Shown piece after piece: positions 37,183-46,516 of a stretch of 64,000 nucleotides of DNA. Below the pieces are notes generated by a model. It was given only the letters and a program-made list of their open reading frames with translations. It was not told the DNA's origin and searched no databases. The stretch lies in assembly GCF_900055185.1 (NCBI RefSeq), contig NZ_FIZX01000001.1:1240001-1304000 (forward strand), in the 5' to 3' direction. This stretch comes from Grimontia celer (GTDB lineage: Bacteria > Pseudomonadota > Gammaproteobacteria > Enterobacterales > Vibrionaceae). The translations under genes and the position numbers were made by a program. Each line of letters starts with the position of its first letter. Within the stretch, counting starts at the first letter, position 1.

Positions 37183-37794
37183 TCAAGCAAAGGCGTAAAT
37201 ATAAGTGCCGTTCTTGATGGTATTAATCACTTTCTTCGACAAGTAATTCGGCAGCGCCGGGCAACCCCAACTGCGACCCAGCTGACCTGTTTTCGCAATC
37301 ACGTTCGGATGAGCATACGCCGCGCCATGGATCACAATAGCTCTGCGACGCGCGTTATCATTCACGCCTTTAGACAAACCATCGAGGCGCAATGAGTAAC
37401 CGTGTTTCCCATAGTAGGTCTCAGCAGCGCGGAACACGCCAATAGAAGTCTGGCGAGAGTTCACCACGTTGGAAAATTTCTTCGCATAAAGTGAGCCGCT
37501 GTTTTTGCCATGGGAGACATAAGAAGCAAACAGTACTTTACGCTTCGCCGCATCAATGACCCAAAAACGTTTTTCTGAAGAGGGTTTGCCGTAGTCAATG
37601 AGGGTGAAAACAGATTTTCCTGTTCTGTGTGTGCGGAAGTGGTTGTAGGCTTTCTGGAATTTGTCGAAAGATACCTCATCAGAGAGGCTAAGTTGCCGAT
37701 ACATAGACTGCGCATCTGGCAGAATGGCTGCGAACACGTTCGCAGAAAACAGTAATAAAATGAGCGCAAAAGTCGCTTTCAACGCCTTAAACAT
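37183..37794 (-). CDS. YkuD_2 (murein L,D-transpeptidase catalytic domain-like) protein
   Basis: A 203-residue exported protein with a signal peptide (LILLLFSANVFA, cleaved near 22) and a YkuD_2-type domain. The catalytic-type His and Cys are in IVIHGAAYA and GRSWGCPAL, the spacing expected for an L,D-transpeptidase fold that acts on peptidoglycan cross-links. The exact activity of this subfamily is uncertain. Own terminator downstream. Confidence 0.87.
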   Translation of the reverse strand: MFKALKATFALILLLFSANVFAAILPDAQSMYRQLSLSDEVSFDKFQKAYNHFRTHRTGKSVFTLIDYGKPSSEKRFWVIDAAKRKVLFASYVSHGKNSGSLYAKKFSNVVNSRQTSIGVFRAAETYYGKHGYSLRLDGLSKGVNDNARRRAIVIHGAAYAHPNVIAKTGQLGRSWGCPALPNYLSKKVINTIKNGTYIYAFA

Positions 37795-38133
37795 AACATT
37801 CCCCGTAAATGGTATGTGATTAAAAAATGCGTGCCGAGCAATGCAAATCGGCTAATCCCATTTATGTCATACCAAAATTCGTGCCAGAGCCTTATCTGAA
37901 ACGATTAATTATTATTTTTCAGTAAGTTAGCTTTTAGTTAAACAAGTTAAGTTCTCTTCCCAACCCACATCACTTGCTCGTTTACGCGGATAAAGGCATA
38001 TGATTGCCGTTTGTTATCCTTGTCTTTAGGGAATGTTGCCATAGCGGCAAAAGGTGAGAAAGCCAGCGACAACGCTGGCTTTCTATTTTTATAGATAAGT
38101 GCTTCTAAGATGAAGCATGACTGTAAAGCAGAA
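37795..38133. other. Gap between YkuD_2 gene and hrpA 3' end
   Basis: About 340 bases with no supported gene. It contains a small hairpin (TTGCC and GGCAA near 38035-38049) and a strong hairpin at 38057-38084. A reverse-strand ORF running through here is mostly a shadow of the hrpA end. Confidence 0.5.
38057..38090. terminator. Strong hairpin downstream of hrpA
   Basis: AGAAAGCCAGCG and CGCTGGCTTTCT pair around ACAA. The best T tract (ATTTTTAT) is on the forward strand; on the hrpA strand the tail is CACCTTTT. It probably ends hrpA, about 45 bases past its stop. Confidence 0.65.
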
Positions 38134-41100
38134 CTAGATTGCGTCGATGGCGTTCTTGATGCGCTTATCTGAAATCGGATAAGGCGTGCCAAGTTGCTGG
38201 GCGAAATAGCTGACACGAAGCTCTTCAATCATCCAGCGGATTTCCTTCACCGCCGCAGGAACACGCTGCCCTTTCGGGATTTTATTCAGCAGCTCTTTAT
38301 AGTCGTTAGTGACAGATTCAATCTTGAGGATGTGCAGACGATCCTTGTTAGGATCAATCGGCAGTTTCTCCAAACGACGCTCTACCGCATTCAGATAACG
38401 TTGAATGTCCGGCAGACGTTTCCATCCGCATTCTGTCGCAAACCCTTTGAAGATCAAGCTTTCTACCTGAGCTTTAATATCCGACAGGGCGAACGCCATG
38501 GTGAAATCGATTTTACCTTTCAGCTTCTTATTAATGCTGAATGCCGTCGTCAGGATCTGCTCTACCTGTTTGGCGATTTCCACCACTGTGTCACCCAGTT
38601 CTGCACGAACATACTCCTTCAGCGCTTCAAACTCTTCAGGTTGCCACTTCAAACCGCCCTGCGACTCAATCAACTTATCGACACCACAGGCAATGCAGTC
38701 ATCAATTAAATCCAGCACGCGGCCGTAAGGGTTGAAGTACAAACCGAGTTTGGACTTGTTCGGCAAGTTGTCGTGCAGGTACTTGATTGGCGATGGTACG
38801 TTAAGAAGGATCAGTCGACGCTGACCCTGTTGCATGGCCTGTCGCTGCTCTTCTTCAGTTTCGTAAAGCTTAATACCCACCGAATCTTTGTTATCAACAA
38901 TCGCAGGGAAAGCTTTTACTTCAAAGCCACCGCGTTTTTGCTGATACATTTTCGGCAGCGTACCAAAGCTCCAAGTGGTCAGCCCTTGTTGCTCGATATC
39001 GTCATCCGCAACCTGAGACAAGGTTTCCTGAACCTTCTCTTTCAAGCCATCTTTCAGCTCATACAAATCGTAGCTTTCGTTCAGCTTGCGATTCTTATGG
39101 TCCACCGCGCGATAAGTAATCTTCAAATGCTCAGGCAACTGATCTAGCTGCCAGCTTTCACGAAGCACAGTCACGCCTGTCATACGTTTGAGCTCTTTCT
39201 CCAACGCATCTAACAACGGCATTTCCATTGGCGTAACACGCTGCAGGAATGCAGACGCATAGTTTGGTGCCGGCACAAAGTTACGTCGTAACGTTTTAGG
39301 TAGCGATTTAATAAGTGCAACAATCAGCTCGTGGCGTAATCCCGGGATTTGCCAATCAAACCCTTCAGGTTCAATCTGGTTCAACACTGGCAACGGAATG
39401 TGAACCGTCACACCATCGTGATCTTCACCTGGCTCAAACTGATAGCTTAACTTGAGCTTCAGATTGCCTTGATGCCAAAAGTTCGGGTAATCAAGTTCAG
39501 TGACATGGCTGGCGTCACCTGCCAGCAGCATGGCTTTCTCGAAGTTCAGCTTTTCCGGTTCATCACGGCTGACTTTCTTCCACCAGCTGTCGAAATGACG
39601 ACCGGAAACTACGGTATGTTCGATACGCTGATCGTAGAACTCGTAGAGCGTGTCATCATCAACCAGAATATCGCGGCGACGTGATTTCTTCTCAAGCTCT
39701 TCGACTTCCGCCAGCATTTTACGGTTCTGATGGAAGAACTTGTGTTTGGTATCCCAATCCCCTTCCACCAGCGCAGACCGGATAAAGATTTCTCGGCTGA
39801 TAACCGAATCGATGCTGCCGTAATTGACCTTACGCTTCGGAACGATAGGAATGCCATAAAGCATGACTTTCTCGAACGCGAATACCGCAGCCTGCTTTTT
39901 CTCCCAGTGCGGCTCGGAGTAGCTGCGCTTGATAAGATGTTTTGCCAGCGGCTCTACCCATTCAGGCTGGATCTTGGCGGCAACACGCCCCCAAAGCTTC
40001 GAGGTTTCGACCAGCTCTGCCACCATCACCCACTTCGGCTGCTTCTTGAGGATCCCTGATCCTGGGAAGATATTGAAACGGGCATTACGCGCGCCCTGAT
40101 ATTCGTTCTTCTCCTGATCTTTCAGGCCAATATGAGAGAGCAAACCCGCCAGCAGCGACATATGAATGGACTGATAATCAGACGGTTCCTGATTAATCTT
40201 GAAGCCCAACTCATTCACCACCTGACGAATTTGGTAATGGACATCCTGCCACTCACGAACACGAAGGTAGTTCAGATAGTCTTTCTTACACTGCTTGCGG
40301 AATTGGTTACCTGAAAGCTCTTTTTGCTGCTCTTTGATGTATTCCCAAAGATTCACATAAACGAGGAAATCTGACTCTTTGTCGTTAAAACGGCGATGCT
40401 TCTCATCAGACTGCTGCTGTTTGTCGGATGGACGCTCACGCGGATCCTGAATTGACAGCGCAGACGCAATTACCATGACTTCATGCAATGAGCCATGACG
40501 GGCTGATTCCAGCACCATACGTGCCAAACGTGGGTCGATTGGCAAGCGCGCCAGATTGCGACCAGTTTCGGTCAAGCGCTTATGATCGTCATCTTTCTTG
40601 CCCTCTTTCAGCGCGCCAAGCTCTTCAAGCAGGCGTACACCGTCTGAAATGTTGCGGCTATCAGGCGGCTGAACAAATGGGAAGGCTGAAATGTCGCCAA
40701 GACCAATCGCCGTCATTTGAAGAATAACGGACGCTAAATTGGTACGCAGAATTTCCGGGTCGGTAAACTCAGGACGCGACAGGAAATCTTCTTCTGAGTA
40801 CAGGCGAATACAGATACCGTCAGACACACGACCACAGCGACCTTTACGCTGGTTCGCGCTCGCCTGAGAAACGGGTTCGATTGGCAGGCGCTGAACCTTG
40901 GTACGGTAGCTGTAACGCGAAATACGCGCCGTACCTGGGTCAATCACATACTTGATGCCAGGAACCGTCAGCGAGGTTTCCGCTACGTTAGTTGCCAGAA
41001 CAATGCGTCGACCAGAGTGGGACTGGAACACACGATTTTGCTCTGCCGATGACAGACGTGCATAGAGCGGTAAAATCTCGCAATCACGCAAATTGCGTTT

Positions 41101-42075
41101 ATTCAGCGCATCGGCCGTATCACGAATTTCACGCTCACCGTTCATGAAGATCAGAATATCGCCCGGCCCTTCGTCATGCAGTTCATCGACTGCATCGAAA
41201 ATAGCCTGAAGCTGGTCACGATCCGTATCTTCGCTATCTTCGACTAGAGGGCGATAGCGCACTTCCACAGGATAGGTACGGCCAGAGACTTCGATAATCG
41301 GCGCGCCACGGAAGTGGTTAGAAAAGCGCTCAGGGTCGATGGTTGCCGATGTGATGATCAGTTTGAGATCTGGGCGCTTTGGTAGAAGCTGCTTCAGGTA
41401 ACCGAGGATGAAGTCGATATTAAGGCTGCGTTCGTGCGCTTCATCGATGATGATGCAGTCATACTGATTCAGGAAACGGTCATGCTGGATTTCCGCCAGC
41501 AGAATACCGTCCGTCATGAGTTTCACACGTGACTCTTCAGATACCTGATCGTTGAATCGAACTTTGTAACCGACAGTTTTACCCAGTTCGGTTTCCAGTT
41601 CTTCTGCAATACGGGTAGCGACTGAGCGCGCAGCCAGGCGGCGGGGTTGGGTGTGGCCAATGACGCCTGATACACCAAGTCCCAGCTCCATACAGATTTT
41701 AGGCAACTGCGTGGTTTTACCTGAACCGGTTTCACCGGCAACAATGACTACCTGATTGTTGGCAATCGCCTCTGCAATGTCGTCTTTTTTCTGACTGACT
41801 GGCAGTTGCTCGGGGAAAGTAATGTTTGGCTTATTGGCCAAGCGTTGCATACGCACTTGCATCGACTTAGCGATGTCCAGCGCGATCTCATCGAAGACAG
41901 CCTGACGGGCTTCGTCTTTCTTAATGCGTTGTGCTCCCTTGATGCGTTTGCTGAGACGAAACTTGTCTTTCAGCATGCAATCATCAAGCGCAGCGAAAAG
42001 CGTTTTAGCGTTGTTTTGATGGATTGAAGCGGTCAAATCGATATCCAAAGAAATGCTGTTTTGAAGAAAATCCAC
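38134..42075 (-). CDS. hrpA: ATP-dependent RNA helicase HrpA
   Basis: A 1313-residue DEAH-box helicase. Walker A GETGSGKTTQ, motif II DEAH, motif III SAT, and motif VI QRKGRCGR are seen in order in the first 450 residues, followed by the HA2/OB region and the long DUF3418-type C-terminal half specific to HrpA. HrpA unwinds RNA and acts in fimbrial mRNA processing and in rescuing stalled ribosomes in E. coli. Length is as expected. Reverse strand, single gene. Confidence 0.95.
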   Translation of the reverse strand: MDFLQNSISLDIDLTASIHQNNAKTLFAALDDCMLKDKFRLSKRIKGAQRIKKDEARQAVFDEIALDIAKSMQVRMQRLANKPNITFPEQLPVSQKKDDIAEAIANNQVVIVAGETGSGKTTQLPKICMELGLGVSGVIGHTQPRRLAARSVATRIAEELETELGKTVGYKVRFNDQVSEESRVKLMTDGILLAEIQHDRFLNQYDCIIIDEAHERSLNIDFILGYLKQLLPKRPDLKLIITSATIDPERFSNHFRGAPIIEVSGRTYPVEVRYRPLVEDSEDTDRDQLQAIFDAVDELHDEGPGDILIFMNGEREIRDTADALNKRNLRDCEILPLYARLSSAEQNRVFQSHSGRRIVLATNVAETSLTVPGIKYVIDPGTARISRYSYRTKVQRLPIEPVSQASANQRKGRCGRVSDGICIRLYSEEDFLSRPEFTDPEILRTNLASVILQMTAIGLGDISAFPFVQPPDSRNISDGVRLLEELGALKEGKKDDDHKRLTETGRNLARLPIDPRLARMVLESARHGSLHEVMVIASALSIQDPRERPSDKQQQSDEKHRRFNDKESDFLVYVNLWEYIKEQQKELSGNQFRKQCKKDYLNYLRVREWQDVHYQIRQVVNELGFKINQEPSDYQSIHMSLLAGLLSHIGLKDQEKNEYQGARNARFNIFPGSGILKKQPKWVMVAELVETSKLWGRVAAKIQPEWVEPLAKHLIKRSYSEPHWEKKQAAVFAFEKVMLYGIPIVPKRKVNYGSIDSVISREIFIRSALVEGDWDTKHKFFHQNRKMLAEVEELEKKSRRRDILVDDDTLYEFYDQRIEHTVVSGRHFDSWWKKVSRDEPEKLNFEKAMLLAGDASHVTELDYPNFWHQGNLKLKLSYQFEPGEDHDGVTVHIPLPVLNQIEPEGFDWQIPGLRHELIVALIKSLPKTLRRNFVPAPNYASAFLQRVTPMEMPLLDALEKELKRMTGVTVLRESWQLDQLPEHLKITYRAVDHKNRKLNESYDLYELKDGLKEKVQETLSQVADDDIEQQGLTTWSFGTLPKMYQQKRGGFEVKAFPAIVDNKDSVGIKLYETEEEQRQAMQQGQRRLILLNVPSPIKYLHDNLPNKSKLGLYFNPYGRVLDLIDDCIACGVDKLIESQGGLKWQPEEFEALKEYVRAELGDTVVEIAKQVEQILTTAFSINKKLKGKIDFTMAFALSDIKAQVESLIFKGFATECGWKRLPDIQRYLNAVERRLEKLPIDPNKDRLHILKIESVTNDYKELLNKIPKGQRVPAAVKEIRWMIEELRVSYFAQQLGTPYPISDKRIKNAIDAI

Positions 42076-42478
42076 TCACGATACGAGCGTAAGACTCAAT
42101 AAAGCTCAGTACCGTTTGAAAAATTGCGAAGATTCTACCACATCACGCTGCAAGCTCGATCTTCAATCTTACTTCCAGATTCTAAAGAACATTGAGCCGT
42201 TCGTTATTGACTTTTTGTGGTCAAAGAAAAACTACTTGCATATTCGAGCCGGCATTCGCTGGCTCTTTCTATTTATCCCGGACCTTCTTTCTTAAACATG
42301 AAAAACCACAATATAAATGTGCATGTTATTTTGGACATGAAATATATCGTGAGCTTCTTAGACAACGTCATTATTTCATTTAGTTAACAGGACGCTTCTC
42401 ATTTGTGCATCGTCCAATCACCAACAAGTTGCACAAGCAATCAGGCAGTCGCCAGATTGTGCATTAAGGAGACACCAA
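42076..42478. other. Intergenic region between hrpA and the GMC oxidoreductase
   Basis: About 400 bases. It holds an inverted repeat TTGAC-N8-GTCAA at 42207-42224 and a terminator-like hairpin at 42246-42274 with no gene before it on the same strand. A 63-codon ORF crossing this hairpin is cysteine- and aromatic-rich, without a ribosome site, and is not called. Confidence 0.5.
42246..42274 (+). terminator. Orphan terminator-like hairpin
   Basis: GAGCCGGC and GCTGGCTC pair (one G-T pair) around ATTC and are followed by TTTCTATTT. No forward-strand gene ends here, so it may end a small RNA or cap read-through. Confidence 0.5.
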
Positions 42479-44155
42479 ATGAATAACCCTGCAAGAAGAA
42501 AGTTCGTCAAATCTGCATTGGGTGTATCTGTAGCCGCGGCCGTTGCGCCATACGCCAGTGAATCTCAAGCATCAATCGTTCCCCTGCTATTTAGTTACGA
42601 AACTTTATTGCCAGAGCTGTTCAATTCACCACCCCGCCTTTCTTATCACTACCCTGTTATCATCATCGGCAGTGGCTTTGGTGGTGCAGTGAGCGCACTC
42701 CGCCTTGGGCAAGCAGGCATTAAAACCGCCGTTCTGGAGCGTGGAAACCGTTGGCCTCTCAGTGACTCCCGAAAAATCTTTGCTCACGATATGATTGCCG
42801 ATGGAAGAATGTTCTGGCATCGCACATCAACTACCTTCCCTGCGTTGACCTACCGCCTGCCATTTTTCAATGCCATCGATTCAAAAACCATTGATAACTT
42901 CTGTGGCGTGTTGGATATCATCGACAGACCGGGAGAGAATTATACTGGCGGTTCTGACCTTCTGCTTGGCACTGCAGTCGGTGGCGGTTCTGTCATATAC
43001 ACTGGCGTGAAAGCGGTTCCAAAGCAATCATACTTTGAGCAACTTTTCCCTTCCGATATTTCTTACAGCGAAATGGTAAATACCTATTACCCGCGCGTGA
43101 AGTCTGTACTCAACTTCTCACAAATGCCGGACGACATATACAACAGCATCCCATTCAAGCACTGTCGGGACTGGGACCGTGAAGCCGCCAAGGCGGGATA
43201 CGACTCCTATAAGATTGACGGTAACTGGAATTGGGGAACGGTGAGAGAAGAGTTAACAGGTCAATCACTTCCATCCTGCACCATTGGCTTAACCAATTTC
43301 GGTAACAGCAATGGTTGTAAAAACAGCCTCGACCAAAACTACATTCCAATGGCAGAAGCAACAGGCAACGTCACTGTTCACCATAACCACGAGGTAAGGG
43401 ATATAAGGCCGAATGGCGATATCTATGAACTGGATGTGGTTGAGCTAAACCCATACGGTGAGGAGATCAGCGCTAAGACCGTCACCTGTGACAAACTCAT
43501 TATGGCGGCTGGCGCTTATCACACGCCAAGAATGTTGGTTCGCGCAAAAGCCAAAGGCACCTTATCTGGGCTTAATGATTTCGTTGGCAAGAACTGGGGA
43601 GACAACGGTAACAGAATGGCATTCCGTCAATCATGGTTCGGCATTCCACAAGGCGGGCCGCAAGCATCTCCTTCCCCTTCCGCTATCTATGTTACTGGTT
43701 CAGGTCAAAGCCCGGTGATCGCCGAAAATTGGGCAAACGCCGCCATTGCCGAAGTCGGTGTGTCGATGACGCTTGCGGTTACCGCTGACTTCAACAACCG
43801 AGGTTACTTCTACTTTGATGCAGCAAAAGATGATGCCGTTCTTCATTATCCTAAATCCCATGAAGCAGACGCCACAAATGCCGTTCGTGCTGTGAACAAC
43901 AAGATGGCTTGGGCGAATTGGCAGAAACTGGGAGCCCCTGGATTTGATGACGTTATCTTTACCGGCGCGCACCCTGTTGGCGGCATGGAAATAGGTAAAG
44001 CTACAGATATGTTTGGCCGCGTCAAAAATCATCCAGGGCTCTACGTCATGGATGGTTCACTGATTCCCGGAAACACAGGCGGTGCAAACCCATCACTTAC
44101 CATTGCCGCGCTGGCTGAGCGCAATATTGAAAAAGTGATTCAGGAAGATTTTTAA
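42479..44155 (+). CDS. Tat-exported GMC oxidoreductase, cholesterol-oxidase-like
   Basis: A 558-residue flavoprotein with a twin-arginine signal (RRKFVKSALG) and cleavage near ESQA. The FAD-binding segment VIIIGSGFGGAVSALRL (about 59-75) and the C-terminal HPVGG, GRVKNHPGLYVMDGSLIPGN and GGANPSLTIAALAERN closely follow class I cholesterol oxidases, including the conserved active-site His and Asn regions. KNWGDNGN is another family hallmark. It probably oxidises a sterol or other bulky alcohol outside the cytosol; the substrate is not known. Strong Shine-Dalgarno AAGGAGA; single gene with terminator. Confidence 0.87.
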   Translation: MNNPARRKFVKSALGVSVAAAVAPYASESQASIVPLLFSYETLLPELFNSPPRLSYHYPVIIIGSGFGGAVSALRLGQAGIKTAVLERGNRWPLSDSRKIFAHDMIADGRMFWHRTSTTFPALTYRLPFFNAIDSKTIDNFCGVLDIIDRPGENYTGGSDLLLGTAVGGGSVIYTGVKAVPKQSYFEQLFPSDISYSEMVNTYYPRVKSVLNFSQMPDDIYNSIPFKHCRDWDREAAKAGYDSYKIDGNWNWGTVREELTGQSLPSCTIGLTNFGNSNGCKNSLDQNYIPMAEATGNVTVHHNHEVRDIRPNGDIYELDVVELNPYGEEISAKTVTCDKLIMAAGAYHTPRMLVRAKAKGTLSGLNDFVGKNWGDNGNRMAFRQSWFGIPQGGPQASPSPSAIYVTGSGQSPVIAENWANAAIAEVGVSMTLAVTADFNNRGYFYFDAAKDDAVLHYPKSHEADATNAVRAVNNKMAWANWQKLGAPGFDDVIFTGAHPVGGMEIGKATDMFGRVKNHPGLYVMDGSLIPGNTGGANPSLTIAALAERNIEKVIQEDF

Positions 44156-44170
44156 ATGTCCGCTTAAGCA

Positions 44171-44200
44171 AAAAAACGGCATCAATCGATGCCGTTTTTT
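44171..44200 (+). terminator. Terminator after GMC oxidoreductase
   Basis: AAAAAACGGCATC and GATGCCGTTTTTT pair around four bases, giving a strong stem with a T run. Confidence 0.9.
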
Positions 44201-44297
44201 GTTTCCGCAAAGACGGGCGCATTAGAAGCTTGGCTATACCATCTTTCTTTGCGTGTGATACACTCCGCGCCCAAGTCAATCTGAGTGGTCGATTACC

Positions 44298-44654
44298 ATG
44301 AGCATTAAACAAGAACTACAACAACTGAAAAACCGTCTGAACAAAAGCCAAGTAAAACTTGATGCCGCTAAGTCTCGTGGTGACGACGTGATGGTGACCA
44401 AATTCACTAACGACATCGAAGATTTGAACAAAAAAATCAGCCAATTGACTCATAAGCAAAGCTTCACGTTGAATAAAGAACGTAAGGCGCTGCTTGATAT
44501 GCCTTTTTCTCGCGAAATTACTAAGCAAGAGCAAGCTGACATGGGCAAACTGAAGAAATCTGTGCGTGGCCTGGTTGTCGTTCACCCACTGACAAAGCTG
44601 GGTAAAGAATTGAAATTGGAAGTCGTTACAGGTTTTGCACCTAAGCAATTCTGA
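44298..44654 (+). CDS. yibL: YibL family ribosome-associated protein
   Basis: A 118-residue, highly charged coiled-coil protein. The block MPFSREITKQEQADMGKLKKSVRGL (residues 68-92) and VVVHPLTKLGKEL are nearly identical to E. coli YibL, a protein found with ribosomal particles. The N-terminal 60 residues form a predicted helical hairpin. Exact role unknown. Shares a bidirectional terminator with the convergent gene. Confidence 0.92.
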   Translation: MSIKQELQQLKNRLNKSQVKLDAAKSRGDDVMVTKFTNDIEDLNKKISQLTHKQSFTLNKERKALLDMPFSREITKQEQADMGKLKKSVRGLVVVHPLTKLGKELKLEVVTGFAPKQF

Positions 44655-44685
44655 TTTAGATACCCAGAAAAATCATACCGTTTTC

Positions 44686-44720
44686 TTGAAAAGCCGGGCT
44701 CTTGCCCGGCTTTTCAATAT
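44686..44720. terminator. Bidirectional terminator, yibL / phosphatase-fold gene
   Basis: TTGAAAAGCCGGGC and GCCCGGCTTTTCAA pair around TCTT. Both strands have short A/T tails, so it can serve both convergent genes. Confidence 0.82.
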
Positions 44721-44729
44721 CAATTGCCG

Positions 44730-46073
44730 TTAGTATAAATCCAGCGTATACCAAACCATTCGATGGTCTGAGGAAACGTCTTTTCCGTTACCAAACCGGC
44801 CAATGCGCTCATCATTCATCAGCAACCTTCCTGGTTCACCTGTCGCGGGCCAGTAAACCCCAGAGTCTTCAACTTTCAAACTGGACGATGGGAAGGCATA
44901 GTCTACCCGAAGACCGAATGTACTGGTAACGCGCTCCGGATACAGAACATCATTAGCTTCTTCGGCAGCACCCGTGCTTGTTGGCACGAACTCTCCCACT
45001 GTTGCGTCTTGGTTTACTCTAGGGTGTTCAATCAGGCCTGCTATCGTTTCACGAAACCCATCGCCCGCTTTCGGGTCTGCATTCAAATCACCCATCACAA
45101 CGAAGTGAGCATTCTTCTTCAGGCCGCCCTTTTTTCCTCTATCGTCATAAATAAACTTCTCGCCGTTGATGTAATCAATCCAGAACTGGATTTCATCTCG
45201 ATTACGCAGTTTGTTATTTTGCGTCACTGTGTCGAACACTGGTGGTGTTGGGTGCGACAGTAATAGGTGCACGACCTCTTTGCCATAAGGTGTTGGGATG
45301 ACAATAGGCAGATCAACGTGATTCTTAGAAGACAATCTAACTTGCTCCCACTCTTCGTCGCTATACCAGTTATCGCCACATGCAAATCCGTCGGGAATTG
45401 GGTTGTTCTCATCATCACAATTAGTAATAACCGGATTTGACGCTGTAGGGAGATGGCTCCATTTAAACGTTTGGAAGGTTCTGACCTTGTTCTTTTTGAT
45501 TTCAAACTTAGACATCACTGCGAATGCATACTGGCCATGATAAAAACCGAAGCCCCAAGCATCACCAGGGAGTCGTCCAACTGTCCCGTTGTTATCTAGA
45601 TCTAACCCACTGTTCAGACCCGTGTTCGTCGAAAAACTCTTAACAACAGGAAAGTAGATCGGCTTGAGCTCATCACCGCCATCAATGCTATTCAAGCTTT
45701 GACTATACGATAGATAGTTTTCCTGAAACCCATGTAGAGCACTCAGATCATCACCAGTGCCATGGTTATTGAACTCTCCTGTCATCAGTACATCTGGGCG
45801 ATTTTGCTGGATAATGGCAGCGACATTGCGGATCTGGATGATTTTCTCTGCCTTTGTTTTGTCTTCATCATTCATTGCGTCCTTGTCTTCCAAATAAGCC
45901 TCAACCAGTACATCCTGATCACTGCGGCTCGTCGCCATCTCATTCTGCAGTTGTTTAAATGTCGCTCTATCAAATGAGAGGTTAAACGCCGCTACTGTGA
46001 TTTTCTCATTCAAACACCCCGTGAGTCCGACACTGCTTAACATGAACAACAGCACTATTTGTAGTTCCTTCAT
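44730..46073 (-). CDS. Endonuclease/exonuclease/phosphatase-fold lipoprotein
   Basis: A 447-residue lipoprotein with lipobox VGLTGC and an EEP-fold domain over the rest. Expected metal and catalytic positions are seen: FNLSFD near the N-terminus, TGEFN, LLLSHPTPP, the GDLNADP motif and the terminal SSDHRMV. This fold includes DNases, sphingomyelinases and inositol phosphatases, so the substrate is open. Inserts rich in Asp/Asn (DLDNNGTVG) may bind calcium. ATG 46073 is preceded by GGAGG; an in-frame GTG lies one codon earlier. Confidence 0.85.
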   Translation of the reverse strand: MKELQIVLLFMLSSVGLTGCLNEKITVAAFNLSFDRATFKQLQNEMATSRSDQDVLVEAYLEDKDAMNDEDKTKAEKIIQIRNVAAIIQQNRPDVLMTGEFNNHGTGDDLSALHGFQENYLSYSQSLNSIDGGDELKPIYFPVVKSFSTNTGLNSGLDLDNNGTVGRLPGDAWGFGFYHGQYAFAVMSKFEIKKNKVRTFQTFKWSHLPTASNPVITNCDDENNPIPDGFACGDNWYSDEEWEQVRLSSKNHVDLPIVIPTPYGKEVVHLLLSHPTPPVFDTVTQNNKLRNRDEIQFWIDYINGEKFIYDDRGKKGGLKKNAHFVVMGDLNADPKAGDGFRETIAGLIEHPRVNQDATVGEFVPTSTGAAEEANDVLYPERVTSTFGLRVDYAFPSSSLKVEDSGVYWPATGEPGRLLMNDERIGRFGNGKDVSSDHRMVWYTLDLY

Positions 46074-46076
46074 CAC

Positions 46077-46516
46077 TTTTCCTCCACTCTTCTGATCCTG
46101 GCAAGGTTATTATTCAACTGGTTTCCACTTTGGATACTGATCGTTAACCAATAAAATGCCTAAGTTCTTCTCTTTAATGAGAAGAATTCAAGACAGTGAC
46201 ATCCGGATGCTAATCGAAAGTGTTGAAAAGAGGATTAATGATTCGTGAATTATTCAAGAATCAAATCAGATGTTATTAATTTGATTGTTACCTATTGATA
46301 TTCGGCAATTAAATATCTTTGAAATTACAAATATTTTATACTAAGAGAATCTCACAAATGAAAAATATCGTCTTATATTTAACCCACTCGCTTCAAGCTC
46401 ATATTTACAGGGCGAAATAAACCAATTGAAACCAATTAATCTTTAATGACGCATAGAATTAATTTCGTACCTGCCCGTTCATCTAATAAAGAACATGGAA
46501 TATTCAGGAGATAAAG
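46077..46516. other. AT-rich intergenic region between divergent exported-protein genes
   Basis: About 440 bases, visibly richer in A and T than the surroundings, between two divergent genes for exported proteins. It should hold both promoters. No confident promoter pair or operator could be picked. Such composition is often a silencer-protein target, which is only an inference here. Confidence 0.45.

Noticed and set aside
37947-38228. Reverse-strand ORF at the hrpA 3' end
   Set aside because: Most of it is a shadow of hrpA and it crosses the terminator hairpin; the remaining 31 codons lack a ribosome site.
42192-42383. Forward 63-codon ORF upstream of the GMC oxidoreductase
   Set aside because: Non-protein-like composition, no ribosome site, and it crosses a terminator-like hairpin.
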